In this document: positions 34,508-48,313 of the stretch, one piece after another | Layout: each line of letters starts with the position of its first letter | Position numbering within the stretch: the stretch's first letter is position 1 | Assembly (NCBI GenBank): GCA_017643025.1 | Contig: JAEPOG010000004.1 | Span: 372,001-436,000, forward strand | DNA length: 64,000 nucleotides | Source of the DNA: Rhizobiaceae bacterium | GTDB lineage: Bacteria; Pseudomonadota; Alphaproteobacteria; Rhizobiales; Rhizobiaceae | Reading direction: 5' to 3' | Program-made: the position numbers and the translations under genes | The notes under the pieces: generated by a model | What the model saw: the letters and a program-made list of their open reading frames with translations, nothing else | Database searches by the model: none | What the model was told of the DNA's origin: nothing

Positions 34508-34515
34508 TTAACCAT
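34508..34515 (+). promoter_or_regulatory. TTAACCAT: CtrA half-site candidate upstream of the outer-membrane barrel gene
   Basis: The 8-mer lies 67-74 bases before the GTG of the outer-membrane barrel protein. Same motif class as the sites at 19583 and 54561. Weak evidence by itself. Confidence 0.25.
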
Positions 34516-34581
34516 CGGTGTTTACGGTTCGGCAAGATTTGGCGCCCTCGGGGCGCCCGAAGCCGCCGAGGAACCAGCCTG

Positions 34582-36327
34582 GTGACGACGTTGCGCGTCC
34601 GGCCCATTGTCCAGAGACACCTGCGGGCATGCTCCTGCGTCGCGATAGTCCTCGTGGCGGGTTGCGCCGTGGGTATTGGCGCGCGAACGGCCGAGGCGCA
34701 GGACGCCCGCGAACTCCGCGGCGGAATAAGTTCCCGCGACAGCCAGGGGCTGAGGCCCCTGCCCAGCCAGCGCTTTAGGCTCGAAACCGAGCGGGAGCTG
34801 GAAGCCAGCCGCGCGCCGCTGCCGCAATACCGGCCTGCGAGCGCCGGCGCTGTGCCCGACGAGGATCAAACCGGTCCCGCAGACCAGGAGTTGGACGGCT
34901 TCGTCGCCACGGGCCCGGCTACCAATGATCTTACTGCGGCCCGCACACGCCGCAGGAGCGCCGCCGCTTCGGCCGAGGAGGTCGAAGATGGTTTGGACGA
35001 GAACGGGGCGCTTGCCGCACGAACCGCCACGGCCCGACCCACGGACAGCGAGGAAGACACCGACAATCTGCTGACGACCGGCACGGTTCGCGGTCGCTCT
35101 GTCGATTTCCTTGACGAGGAACGCAACAGAAGCGTCGAGGCCGACGCTCAAAGGGCCCAGGCGATCGAGGCCATAGAATCCGCCGAGGAGGACGACCCCT
35201 TTGCCGCACCGGGAATTCGTGTTGGCTCATTCCTCCTGCGCCCGACGCTTCAGCAGGGCATCGAGTGGACATCCAACGCGCAGTCCACCGCAGGCGGCAG
35301 CGCCGATTTTCTTTCGTCGACGAACCTGAACCTCGACGCCCAGTCGCAACGGTCGCGGCACTCGGCTTCGCTGTCCCTCGACGGAACTTACCGGACCTCC
35401 ATCACGGGTTCCGGCTTCTCCGAATTCACCGGCAGCGCGGATGCGGACCTTGGCATAGACATCGGCAATGACTACCGGCTGAACGCTGGCGCGGGCTATT
35501 CGCGCGGCCCGGAAGAAGCGACCTCGCCAACCGTACTGACCGGCACGGCAGGCCGTGCGCTGCGCCAGACGCTGACGGCGAGCCTTGGGGCGGAAAAGCA
35601 CGCCGGCCCCCTGCGTGCAGCGCTTACGGGCGAGGTCACGCGCAACATATATGGCGACGCGGTTCTTTCGACAGGCGGAACGCTCTCTCAAGTTGACCGG
35701 AACAGCACCCTCTACTCCGCTACTCTGCGCGGCGGTTATGCGATTTCCCCGGCCCTCGTTCCCTTTGTCGAGGTCGAATATGGCCGCCTGCTCTACGACC
35801 AGACGCTCGATGCGAGCGGATATGCCCGTTCGGCCAACCGCTATGGTGCGCGCGCCGGCATCGAGTTCGACGCCGGCGAAAAGCTGAACGGCGAGGTGTC
35901 GGCCGGCTGGATAGCCGAGCGTTTCGACGACAGCCGGCTTGCGCCTGTTTCCGGCATCTCCGTCGATGTCGACATCGCTTGGTCGCCGATGCGCGGGACG
36001 GTCGTCAATCTCGCCGCGGGTACGGACATAGAAGGTTCGACGGTCGCCGGCTCGTCTGGCTCGGTGCTTTACGACGCATCGCTGTCGGTGACGCGCCAGC
36101 TGCGCGCAAACCTGACAGGCACAGCCAGCCTCGGCGCTGGCTGGCGCCGCTACACGGCGAGTACCGACCGCGACTTCACGCTCGACGGCGCACTGAGCCT
36201 GACCTGGTGGATGAGCCGCTATGCCGGCCTGACCGGCCGCGCCAGCCACGAACGCGTTTCCAGCAATGTTGCAGACCGCGATTCCCAAACAACAACCGTC
36301 TATTTGGGGCTGACGCTGAGGCGGTAA
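34582..36327 (+). CDS. Outer-membrane beta-barrel protein, exported
   Basis: A 581-residue exported protein. The signal peptide (about 1-40) has a Cys in LVAGCAVG, but a later ARTAEAQD site suits signal peptidase I. Residues about 40-210 are acidic and low-complexity (DEDQTGPADQELDGF). Residues about 220-581 are alternating beta strands ending in a C-terminal aromatic-rich strand (TTTVYLGLTLRR), as in DUF560/OMP_b-brl-type barrels. Start GTG 34582. Function unknown; possibly polysaccharide-related because similar proteins occur with exopolysaccharide genes and galU lies next to it, but this is inference. Confidence 0.78.
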   Translation: MTTLRVRPIVQRHLRACSCVAIVLVAGCAVGIGARTAEAQDARELRGGISSRDSQGLRPLPSQRFRLETERELEASRAPLPQYRPASAGAVPDEDQTGPADQELDGFVATGPATNDLTAARTRRRSAAASAEEVEDGLDENGALAARTATARPTDSEEDTDNLLTTGTVRGRSVDFLDEERNRSVEADAQRAQAIEAIESAEEDDPFAAPGIRVGSFLLRPTLQQGIEWTSNAQSTAGGSADFLSSTNLNLDAQSQRSRHSASLSLDGTYRTSITGSGFSEFTGSADADLGIDIGNDYRLNAGAGYSRGPEEATSPTVLTGTAGRALRQTLTASLGAEKHAGPLRAALTGEVTRNIYGDAVLSTGGTLSQVDRNSTLYSATLRGGYAISPALVPFVEVEYGRLLYDQTLDASGYARSANRYGARAGIEFDAGEKLNGEVSAGWIAERFDDSRLAPVSGISVDVDIAWSPMRGTVVNLAAGTDIEGSTVAGSSGSVLYDASLSVTRQLRANLTGTASLGAGWRRYTASTDRDFTLDGALSLTWWMSRYAGLTGRASHERVSSNVADRDSQTTTVYLGLTLRR

Positions 36328-36330
36328 ACC

Positions 36331-37236
36331 TCAGGCGCGGGAGCGCCGTTTGAGTGTCGCTTCTGCTTCTGCCAGCAGGCCTGCCAGCGTCCCTCCGATG
36401 CGATCCTTCATGTCGTCGCGCAGCAGCGAAAAGGCGATATTGGCCTCCACGAAACCTTCCGGCGAGCCGCAGTCGAACGTACGGCCGGCAAACGGATAGG
36501 CATAGAAGGACTGGTTGTCCTTCAGCGTCAGCATGCTGTCGGTGAGCTGGATCTCGTTGCCGGCTCCGCGCTTCTGGTCGGCGAGGATGTCGAATATCTC
36601 CGGCTGCAGGATGTAGCGGCCGTTGAGGTAGAAGTTCGACGGCGCCTTTCCCCTCGGCGGCTTCTCCACCATTTCGGTGATCTCGAAGCCGGGTCCGGCA
36701 GCCTTGCCTCGCCCGACGATGCCATATTTGTGCGCCTCGGCCGGATCGCATTGCTGAACCGCGACCACATTGCCGCCCGTCTTCTCGTAGAGAGATACCA
36801 TCTGCGCCAGGCAGCCGGGTTCGGCCTGCATGATCATGTCAGGCAGAAGGAGTGCGAAGGGTTCGTGGCCGACAATATCGCGCGCGCACCAGACCGCATG
36901 TCCGAGTCCCAGCGGCTGCTGCTGACGGGTGAAGCTGGTTTGCCCCGCAATAGGCTGCATGCGCTGCATCCTGGCGAGGACATCGTCCTTCCCGCGCTGC
37001 GCGAGCGTGTCATAGAGTTCGAACTGGACGTCGAAGTGGTCCTCGATGACGCCCTTGTTGCGGCCCGTCACGAAGATGAAGTGCTCGATGCCGGCCTCGC
37101 GCGCCTCTTCGACCACGTAGTCGATGACCGGGCGGTCGACGACCGTCAGCATTTCCTTGGGTATCGCTTTGGTCGCCGGCAGAAATCGCGTCCCAAGCCC
37201 CGCCACCGGGAAAACCGCTTTACGCACCTTCTTCAT
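36331..37236 (-). CDS. galU: UTP-glucose-1-phosphate uridylyltransferase
   Basis: A 301-residue GalU/ExoN. The N-terminal nucleotidyltransferase signature is [20 protein letters not shown] (residues 12-31), with [31 protein letters not shown] and LLPDMIM with downstream EMVEKP. It makes UDP-glucose for cell-surface polysaccharides and glucan synthesis. Converges with the outer-membrane protein gene (three bases apart) and diverges from the lytic transglycosylase gene. Confidence 0.95.
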   Translation of the reverse strand: MKKVRKAVFPVAGLGTRFLPATKAIPKEMLTVVDRPVIDYVVEEAREAGIEHFIFVTGRNKGVIEDHFDVQFELYDTLAQRGKDDVLARMQRMQPIAGQTSFTRQQQPLGLGHAVWCARDIVGHEPFALLLPDMIMQAEPGCLAQMVSLYEKTGGNVVAVQQCDPAEAHKYGIVGRGKAAGPGFEITEMVEKPPRGKAPSNFYLNGRYILQPEIFDILADQKRGAGNEIQLTDSMLTLKDNQSFYAYPFAGRTFDCGSPEGFVEANIAFSLLRDDMKDRIGGTLAGLLAEAEATLKRRSRA

Positions 37237-37441
37237 GTCAGTCCGTCCTCATCGAGCTGCGAATCAGTGCATTGACCATTGGTACGCCGGAATTGAGGAA
37301 TATTGAACGCATCGGCAGAAAGTCCACATAATCGTGACCTTGCGTACACCCAGTATGACTCCCGGTACGATTTGGTAAACTGTTTCCTAACCGCATTCGG
37401 AAAATGATCGCCCTTTCTGTGAGACTCGAAGGAGGCCGAGC

Positions 37442-38662
37442 ATGAACGTCCGCGCGATCGCACATACCGCCGCCGCAGCCGCCATAGCGGTCGGTCTCAT
37501 CCTGGCAAACCTCACCTCTGCTTCCCTGGCTGACGCGGGATTCCAACGCTGGGTCGCCGACTTCCGGTCCGTTGCGGCGCGAAGCGGCATTTCAGGCACC
37601 ACGTTCGACCGGGCATTCCACGGCGTCACCGCTCCTGATCCGGAGGTTCTGGAGAAAGCGCGCTATCAGCCGGAATTCCGGGCCGAGGTTTGGGACTATT
37701 TCGACAACCGGGTCAACGAAAGCGCCATTGAGACCGGGCGCCAGCTGGCGCGTCAGTGGGGTCCGTGGCTCGACCGCATCGAACAGCGCTTCGGCGTCGA
37801 CCGCCATATCCTGCTGGCCATCTGGTCGATTGAATCCAACTACGGCGAGATCCTGAAAAACGAGCGCGTCATGCGCAGTGTTGTGCGATCGCTCGCCACC
37901 CTCGCATATGCCGACAACCGGCGCGCGAAGTTCGCTCGCGAGCAATTGATCGCCGCACTCAAGATTCTGCAGAGCGGTGACATCGATGTCCATCATCTGA
38001 GCGGCTCTTGGGCCGGCGCAATGGGACATACGCAGTTCATTCCGACCAGCTATCAGGCCTACGCGGTCGACATCGACGGCGATGGACGCCGCGATATCTG
38101 GAATTCCGTGCCCGACGCACTGGCAACCGCAGCCAATCTTTTGGCGCGCAACGGGTGGCGAACCGGCCATACATGGGGCTACGAGGTCGTGCTCCCCGCT
38201 GGCCGCAGGTTTCCGGGCGGCTCGATGAGCCTCGACCGGTGGGCTTCGATCGGTGTGGTGCGGGCAAACGGCCGCGACTTTCCGCGAGGTTCCGATGACG
38301 CCGAGCTCAAGGTGTTGCAGGGCCGCGACGGCCCCGCGTTCCTGATGACCAAGAACTTCTTCGTGCTCAAGCGTTACAACAATGCCGACAAATACGCCCT
38401 TGCAGTCGGCCTTCTTGCTGACCAGATAGCGGGTTACGGAGGACTTGTTCGCGACTGGGACAGGCCGTTTACGCGGCTTACCTCGTCGGAAACCGAGGAG
38501 TTGCAGCGCCGGCTCTCGGCGCTTGGTTATTATGACGGGCCGATCGACGGCAAGATCGGCGCCGGTTCGCGATCGGCGATCATGGCGATCCAGAACCGGC
38601 TGGGCTTGACGCAAGATGGACACCCCAGCAAAGAGGTGTTGAATACCTTGCGTAGATACTGA
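37442..38662 (+). CDS. Lytic murein transglycosylase, MltB-like, with C-terminal peptidoglycan-binding repeat
   Basis: A 406-residue periplasmic enzyme. The signal peptide (about 1-30) ends SASLADAG. The MltB-type catalytic domain (about 35-330) carries the catalytic Glu in LAIWSIESNYGEIL and GAMGHTQFIPTSYQAYAVD, WGYEV and LLADQIAG. Residues about 345-404 are a PG_binding_1 unit (LQRRLSALGYYDGPIDGKIG). It cleaves the MurNAc-GlcNAc bond to 1,6-anhydromuropeptides. The same frame continues directly into the DUF459 gene after its TGA. Confidence 0.92.
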   Translation: MNVRAIAHTAAAAAIAVGLILANLTSASLADAGFQRWVADFRSVAARSGISGTTFDRAFHGVTAPDPEVLEKARYQPEFRAEVWDYFDNRVNESAIETGRQLARQWGPWLDRIEQRFGVDRHILLAIWSIESNYGEILKNERVMRSVVRSLATLAYADNRRAKFAREQLIAALKILQSGDIDVHHLSGSWAGAMGHTQFIPTSYQAYAVDIDGDGRRDIWNSVPDALATAANLLARNGWRTGHTWGYEVVLPAGRRFPGGSMSLDRWASIGVVRANGRDFPRGSDDAELKVLQGRDGPAFLMTKNFFVLKRYNNADKYALAVGLLADQIAGYGGLVRDWDRPFTRLTSSETEELQRRLSALGYYDGPIDGKIGAGSRSAIMAIQNRLGLTQDGHPSKEVLNTLRRY

Positions 38663-38674
38663 TGGAGACCGCGT

Positions 38675-39892
38675 TTGGGCTTGAGGCGGCCGCCGAAGTG
38701 CTGGATTTTCCGGGCCGCCGTCACCCTCATCCTGGTGATGGCCGCGGCGCCGTGGCTTGTCGTTCATCCGACACCGGCCTTCGCTCAGGAGGAGAGCGCG
38801 CGTCCGCGAACCATCTTCGGACTTCTGTTCGGCAGGCGCGACAGGGCAACCGAGCGCCAGCCTGAGAGCACCACCCGAAGCCGCGCTCGGCCGTCGGCCA
38901 GCGCCTCTGCCGCAGCGGCGCCGGAACCGGAAGCGGTCGAAAAGCTGCCCAATGCGCGGGTCGTGCTGGTTGTAGGCGACTTTCTTGCCGACGGCCTCGC
39001 CGAGGGACTGACAACCGCCTACGCTCAATCACCCGGCGTCCGCATCGTGGCGCGTGCCAATGGATCCTCCGGCTTTGTTCGTGATGATTATTACGACTGG
39101 CAAAGCGAACTCGGTCCGATCCTCGACGAGGAGAAGCCGGCGATCGTCGTCTTCATGATCGGCTCAAACGACCGCCAGCAGCTCGTCGTCGACGAGACGC
39201 GCGAGAAGGTCCGCAGCGAAAAGTGGACCGAGGAGTACACGCGCCGGGTGGAGAACATCGCCAAGCAGGTGCGCGACCGCAATCTGCCGCTGTTCTGGGT
39301 CGGCTTACCCTCGTTCAAGTCGAGCTCCATGTCGACCGACATGCTTGCTTTCAACGACATCTATCGCACCGTGACCGAAAATGTCGGCGGTGAGTTCATC
39401 GACATCTGGGACGGCTTTGTCGATGAGAACGGCGCCTTCTCGTCAGTCGGTCCCGACATGAACGGCCAGCGCGTGCGCTTGCGCGGCTCTGACGGCATCA
39501 ATCTGACGCGGGCCGGCAAACGCAAAGTGGCGTTTTATGTCGAGCGGCCGCTCAATCGTGTCCTCGGTCCCGCCGTCGGAAGCGGTGTCGCCAGCCTTGG
39601 CCCGAACGATTTCGTGCCTATGCTGATCGAGCCGGAGCAAATTCCGGACATTACCCGCACCAACCCGATTGCCCTCGGCGGCGCGGAACTCGACGGCGGC
39701 GAAAGTTTGCTGGGCGCCGGGCGCATGGTCCCGCCCCGCGAGGCGCGTACGCTTGTGGAGAAGCTGGCTGTCGAGGGTATTGCCCCGCCGGCCCACGCCG
39801 GCCGTGCCGACGACTTCTCCACGCCGCCATATGCCGCAACGCCGCAAGCTTCGCCGGCCAGCACCGAAACGACGACCGCTATCTCCGACTGA
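38675..39892 (+). CDS. DUF459 SGNH-hydrolase-fold exported protein, probably catalytically inactive
   Basis: A 405-residue exported protein. A signal segment (about 10-37, ending PAFAQ) and a Ser/Arg/Ala-rich linker precede the SGNH fold (about 95-290). The block I motif reads GDF (101-103) where SGNH hydrolases have GDS. Block III GSND (163-166) is kept. Block V reads DGINLT (273-278), where I expect DGIHxT. The nucleophile Ser and catalytic His are thus missing. A Pro/Ala-rich tail follows. The TTG start at 38675 has GGAG upstream; the ATG at 38662 is in another frame. Follows the lytic transglycosylase in the same transcript. Confidence 0.82.
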   Translation: MGLRRPPKCWIFRAAVTLILVMAAAPWLVVHPTPAFAQEESARPRTIFGLLFGRRDRATERQPESTTRSRARPSASASAAAAPEPEAVEKLPNARVVLVVGDFLADGLAEGLTTAYAQSPGVRIVARANGSSGFVRDDYYDWQSELGPILDEEKPAIVVFMIGSNDRQQLVVDETREKVRSEKWTEEYTRRVENIAKQVRDRNLPLFWVGLPSFKSSSMSTDMLAFNDIYRTVTENVGGEFIDIWDGFVDENGAFSSVGPDMNGQRVRLRGSDGINLTRAGKRKVAFYVERPLNRVLGPAVGSGVASLGPNDFVPMLIEPEQIPDITRTNPIALGGAELDGGESLLGAGRMVPPREARTLVEKLAVEGIAPPAHAGRADDFSTPPYAATPQASPASTETTTAISD

Positions 39893-39894
39893 CG

Positions 39895-41349
39895 TCAGCG
39901 CGGCAGAAGCGTCGTGCCCATCAGGAATTCGTCGATTGCGCGCGCCGCCTGGCGGCCTTCGCGGATGGCCCACACTACCAGTGACTGGCCGCGCCGCACG
40001 TCTCCCGCGACATAGAGCTTTTCCACGCTCGTCCGGTAGTCGATGTCGTTCGCGGCGACGTTGCTCGACCGGCGTGCATCGACCACTGTCTCCAGCTTGC
40101 CCCCAAGACTATCGACGAACCCGTTTTCCATGTAGCCGGAGAAGCCGATGGCAATGAAGGCCAGGTCGGCGCGGATGAGAAACTCCGTGCCCTCGATCGG
40201 CTTGCGCTTTTCATCGACCTCGCAGCATTTCACGGCCGTCAATTCACCGTCCTCGCCGACGAACTCCAGCGTAGCCACCTGGAACTCGCGCTGAGCGCCT
40301 TCCGCCTGCGAGGAAGAGGTGCGCATCTTGGTTGCCCAATAGGGCCACACGGTCAGCTTGTCTTCCTTTTCCGGCGGCTGCGGACGGATGTCGAGCTGCG
40401 TGACCCGCACCGCACCCTGGCGGAATGCGGTGCCGATGCAGTCCGACGCAGTGTCGCCGCCGCCGACGACGACGACATGCTTGCCGCCTGCCAGAATCGG
40501 CTCCGACGGCCAGGCCACGGACTGGATGTCCTCATTGGCGAGGCGCCGGTTCTGCTGGACCAGGTAGGGCATCGCGTCGTGCACGCCGTGCAGTTCCGTG
40601 CCGGGAATACCGGCCGGCCGAGGCTTCTCCGAACCGCCGCAGTAGAGGACAGCGTCGTACTCGGCGAGCAGCTCGTCGACCGGCTTGTCGACGCCGACAT
40701 TGACGCCGCAATGGAATGTGACGCCTTCGCCCTTCATCTGTTCGACGCGGCGGTCGATATAGTGCTTCTCGATCTTGAAATCGGGAATGCCGTAGCGCAT
40801 CAGCCCGCCCGGCTGGCTCTCGCGCTCGAAGATATGAACGTCGTGACCGGCGCGGCCGAGCTGCTGCGCAGCCGCCATACCGGCCGGGCCGGAGCCAACG
40901 ACGGCTACCTTCTTGCCGGTCTTGCGCTCAGGCGGATAGGGCCGGATGTAGCCGGTTTCATACGCCTTGTCGGCAATTGCCTGTTCGATTGTCTTGATGG
41001 CGACCGGAATGTCTTCGAGGTTCAGCGTGCACGCTTCCTCGCACGGCGCGGGACAGATGCGGCCCGTCCATTCCGGGAAGTTGTTGGTCGAGTGCAGGTT
41101 GCGGATCGCATTGTCCCAGTCGCCATTATAGACGAGGTCGTTCCAGTCCGGGATCTGGTTGTGGACCGGGCAGCCATTCGGCCCGTGGCAGAACGGAATG
41201 CCGCAATCCATGCAGCGCGCGGCCTGCTTGGCCACTTCCGGATCCGACATAGGCAGCGTGAATTCGCGGAAATGCCGGATGCGGTCGGACGCCGGCTGGT
41301 ACTTGTGCACCTGCCTGTCGATCTCGAGAAATCCCGTTACCTTGCCCAT
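39895..41349 (-). CDS. gltD: Glutamate synthase (NADPH) small subunit
   Basis: A 484-residue GltD. N-terminal [4Fe-4S] Cys motifs ([19 protein letters not shown] and [11 protein letters not shown]), a first FAD Rossmann motif [19 protein letters not shown], and a second NADPH-binding one [16 protein letters not shown], ending with [19 protein letters not shown]. It passes electrons from NADPH to GltB for conversion of 2-oxoglutarate plus glutamine to two glutamates, the main nitrogen assimilation route. It lies 86 bases downstream of gltB on the same strand. Confidence 0.96.
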   Translation of the reverse strand: MGKVTGFLEIDRQVHKYQPASDRIRHFREFTLPMSDPEVAKQAARCMDCGIPFCHGPNGCPVHNQIPDWNDLVYNGDWDNAIRNLHSTNNFPEWTGRICPAPCEEACTLNLEDIPVAIKTIEQAIADKAYETGYIRPYPPERKTGKKVAVVGSGPAGMAAAQQLGRAGHDVHIFERESQPGGLMRYGIPDFKIEKHYIDRRVEQMKGEGVTFHCGVNVGVDKPVDELLAEYDAVLYCGGSEKPRPAGIPGTELHGVHDAMPYLVQQNRRLANEDIQSVAWPSEPILAGGKHVVVVGGGDTASDCIGTAFRQGAVRVTQLDIRPQPPEKEDKLTVWPYWATKMRTSSSQAEGAQREFQVATLEFVGEDGELTAVKCCEVDEKRKPIEGTEFLIRADLAFIAIGFSGYMENGFVDSLGGKLETVVDARRSSNVAANDIDYRTSVEKLYVAGDVRRGQSLVVWAIREGRQAARAIDEFLMGTTLLPR

Positions 41350-41435
41350 CGTTCAGTTCCGTATCAGTTTTCCTTGCTCGCGGTCAGCAGGCCGGACGCT
41401 TGCGCCTCCGGTGCGTCGCGCATGCCGGGTGGTGT

Positions 41436-46160
<4,725 letters not shown>

Positions 46161-46383
46161 CGTCCTTCCTCCATTTTCTGCCCCGGAAGGGGCGGTCGAC
46201 AATCGTTCCGAAGGCACATCGATGCGGCGCGCTTCGGCATGGGTCGGCATATCTTTCGAAAAGCCGGAGATGGCCCGACCACCGGAGTGAGTCAAGCAAT
46301 CTCAATCTATGCGCGTTGCGGTCTCGCGGGTCTTTACCGATACCGCGAACCGGCTAACTCCGCACCCGGACGAGACAGACGCC

Positions 46384-46389
46384 ATTATA
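46384..46389 (-). promoter_or_regulatory. Perfect -10 box (TATAAT) for gltB
   Basis: On the minus strand TATAAT (46389-46384) lies 224 bases upstream of the gltB ATG. The -35 region 17 bases upstream (GCACCC) is poor, which fits a promoter that needs an activator; the palindrome at 46424-46438 is suitably placed. The 46161-46667 region otherwise holds no gene I can support. Confidence 0.4.
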
Positions 46390-46423
46390 GGCCAACTTCA
46401 CCGTCGGGTGCGCACATAAATAA

Positions 46424-46438
46424 GACAGCACTACTGTC
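46424..46438. promoter_or_regulatory. GACAG-N5-CTGTC palindrome between gltB and ltaE
   Basis: GACAGCACTACTGTC has perfect 5-bp arms and the flanks (AATAA/TATATT) keep partial symmetry. It lies about 42 bases upstream of the gltB -10 box and in the upstream region of the divergent threonine aldolase gene. LysR- or MarR-type regulators bind such dyads; the protein is unknown. Confidence 0.4.
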
Positions 46439-46667
46439 CTATATTCTAGATGCCAGAAATCCTTGACCCGCGCAAGACGCATTCATGATGATTCCGGCAC
46501 CTTCCTGAAAGATTATTTCACTAGAATGCGCATCGCAGACATATTGATGCGCGCCGTTCCTCCTACGCTCCCGTGTCCCATTGTTGCCCGGAACCACGCG
46601 CTTGCCACCACGCGCCAAACCCGACACATATCCGGCAGGGATTCCATCACTTTCGGGAAAGCGGCGC

Positions 46668-47717
46668 ATGAACTTCGCATCCGACAACTGGGCCGGGGCG
46701 CATCCGGCAATCGCCGAGGCGCTTTCCGCCCATGCCGCTGGTCATGCGCGCGCCTATGGCGACAGCGAACTAGACCAGGCGGTCAGAGCGAAACTCAGCG
46801 CGATTTTCGAGCGCGAGGTCTCGGTCTTCTTCGTTGCCACTGGCACCGCCGCCAATGGCCTATCGCTGGCTTCGGTGGCGCGACCGGGCGGCGTCGCCTT
46901 CGCGCATCGCGAAGCGCATCTGATCGAAGATGAAGGCGGTGCGCCGGAGTTCCTCACCGGCGGCGCCCGCATCTGCCCGGTCGACGGTGCCATGGGGCGC
47001 ATCGACACGGAGAAGCTCGAAGCTGCGATCCACCGCTATCCGCCCGAATTCATCCATGCCGGTCAGCCAATGGCGGTTTCGATCACCCAGGCCACCGAGA
47101 TAGGCACCATCTACAGCCTGGATGAGATATTGGCGTTAGCCGGCGTTTGTCGGTCCCACGGACTGCCGCTCCATATGGATGGCGCCCGTTTCGCCAATGC
47201 GATGGTTGCACTCGAATGCACGCCTGCGGAAATGACATGGAAAGCAGGGGTCGATCTGCTTTCATTCGGCGCGACAAAAAACGGCTGCTGGTGCGCCGAG
47301 GCGATCGTAGTGCTGAACCCGGATATCGCGGCCGACCTGCCATTCCTGCGCAAGCGGGCAGCACAACTGTTCTCCAAGTCGCGCTTCATTGCAGCCCAGT
47401 TCGATGCCTACCTGACGGATGACCTTTGGCTGAAGACGGCCAGACATGCCAACCGCATGGCGGAACGGCTTGCGGCCCACATCGATAGCGCCCCACAATT
47501 GCGGCTGGCGTGGAAACCGGAAGCGAACGAGGTTTTCGCCATCATGCCCGAGGCTATGCATGAACAACTGCAGGCAGCCGGCGTATCGTTCTACCCGTGG
47601 CACCCGCCCAAGGGCTTTGACGGCGGAATGGCCGAAGGCAAAATCCTCACCCGCTTCGTGACCAGTTTCGCGACCACCGAAACCGAGGTCGACAGCTTCG
47701 GCGAAGTGATCCGTTAA
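46668..47717 (+). CDS. ltaE: Low-specificity L-threonine aldolase
   Basis: A 349-residue fold-type I PLP enzyme. The protein starts FASDNWAGAHPAIAEAL, with VFFVATGTAANGLSLAS, the PLP-ring region LPLHMDGARFANAMVA and the PLP lysine K204 in SFGATKNGCWCAEA. It cleaves L-threonine/allo-threonine to glycine and acetaldehyde. I chose the ATG 46668; the frame upstream (to 46581) lacks homology. It is divergent from gltB. Confidence 0.9.
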   Translation: MNFASDNWAGAHPAIAEALSAHAAGHARAYGDSELDQAVRAKLSAIFEREVSVFFVATGTAANGLSLASVARPGGVAFAHREAHLIEDEGGAPEFLTGGARICPVDGAMGRIDTEKLEAAIHRYPPEFIHAGQPMAVSITQATEIGTIYSLDEILALAGVCRSHGLPLHMDGARFANAMVALECTPAEMTWKAGVDLLSFGATKNGCWCAEAIVVLNPDIAADLPFLRKRAAQLFSKSRFIAAQFDAYLTDDLWLKTARHANRMAERLAAHIDSAPQLRLAWKPEANEVFAIMPEAMHEQLQAAGVSFYPWHPPKGFDGGMAEGKILTRFVTSFATTETEVDSFGEVIR

Positions 47718-47871
47718 ACCGTCTGGCTGCGATCACCGGACTCAAAACTAAGCGTGACTGCCGGGTGAAGCCCACTCGCGAGCGCTTGATTTCCAATTGA
47801 GCATTGCGAGGAGCAGCCTCTCCACATCGGACGTCGTTCCGGCAAACCCAAATTCTGGAGAGGAGTTCCTC

Positions 47872-48177
47872 ATGTCCACCAAGACAATTGTCAGCGCTGC
47901 CTACGTTGCCGGCGCTGTTGCCGCCGCGCTTTCCACGGCATCGCTTGTCACCACGACGGGCGCCGTCGCCCAGGAAAAGGAGAAGTGCTACGGCGTCTCC
48001 ATGGCAGGCAAGAACGATTGCGCCGCCGGACCGGGCACCAGCTGCGCCGGCACATCCACCGTCGACTATCAGGGCAACTCGTGGACCTACGTCGATGCGG
48101 GCACCTGCATGGATATCGACCTGCCGGACGGCCGCATGGGCTCGCTGGAGCCGCTCGACCGCGACCTGCCGGCGTAA
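47872..48177 (+). CDS. bufA: Bufferin-type RiPP precursor (DUF2282), exported Cys-rich peptide
   Basis: A 101-residue precursor. The signal peptide (1-33) has a hydrophobic core and an AVA-Q cleavage site. The mature part of about 68 residues has four cysteines at 39, 50, 58 and 79 in [22 protein letters not shown] and AGTCMD, the DUF2282/BufA1 pattern. In bufferins such cysteines are converted by an MNIO enzyme (BufB) to thiooxazoles or form disulfides, giving copper-binding periplasmic peptides. The gene is followed by bufB-, bufC- and DoxX-type genes. ATG 47872 is preceded by GGAGAGGAG. Two hairpins separate it from bufB. Confidence 0.9.
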   Translation: MSTKTIVSAAYVAGAVAAALSTASLVTTTGAVAQEKEKCYGVSMAGKNDCAAGPGTSCAGTSTVDYQGNSWTYVDAGTCMDIDLPDGRMGSLEPLDRDLPA

Positions 48178-48203
48178 GCGCACCAACGTACCCCTGGCAG
48201 ATA

Positions 48204-48277
48204 GCAGGCGCACCCCATCGCGCCTGCGTCGGGCGGGGGCGGAGAGGCGGAAGGCGCCCTGCGCTTTCTGCCTCTTC
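48204..48277 (+). promoter_or_regulatory. Tandem strong hairpins between bufA and bufB
   Basis: Hairpin 1: GCAGGCGC/GCGCCTGC (48204-48211 with 48220-48227), perfect 8 bp, 8-base loop. Hairpin 2: 48241-48257 with 48261-48277, about 17 bp including three G-U pairs, 3-base loop CCT, followed by only two pyrimidines before GA. No T-run, so more likely a transcript stabiliser, processing site or partial attenuator that keeps precursor mRNA more abundant than enzyme mRNA. Confidence 0.65.
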
Positions 48278-48313
48278 CGATATGATGACCCGATACAAAC
48301 TGGGGCCGACGCC

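Noticed and set aside
38662..38684. ATG at 38662 as the start of the DUF459 protein
   Set aside because: It is in a different frame from the conserved protein; the TTG at 38675 is in frame and has GGAG upstream.
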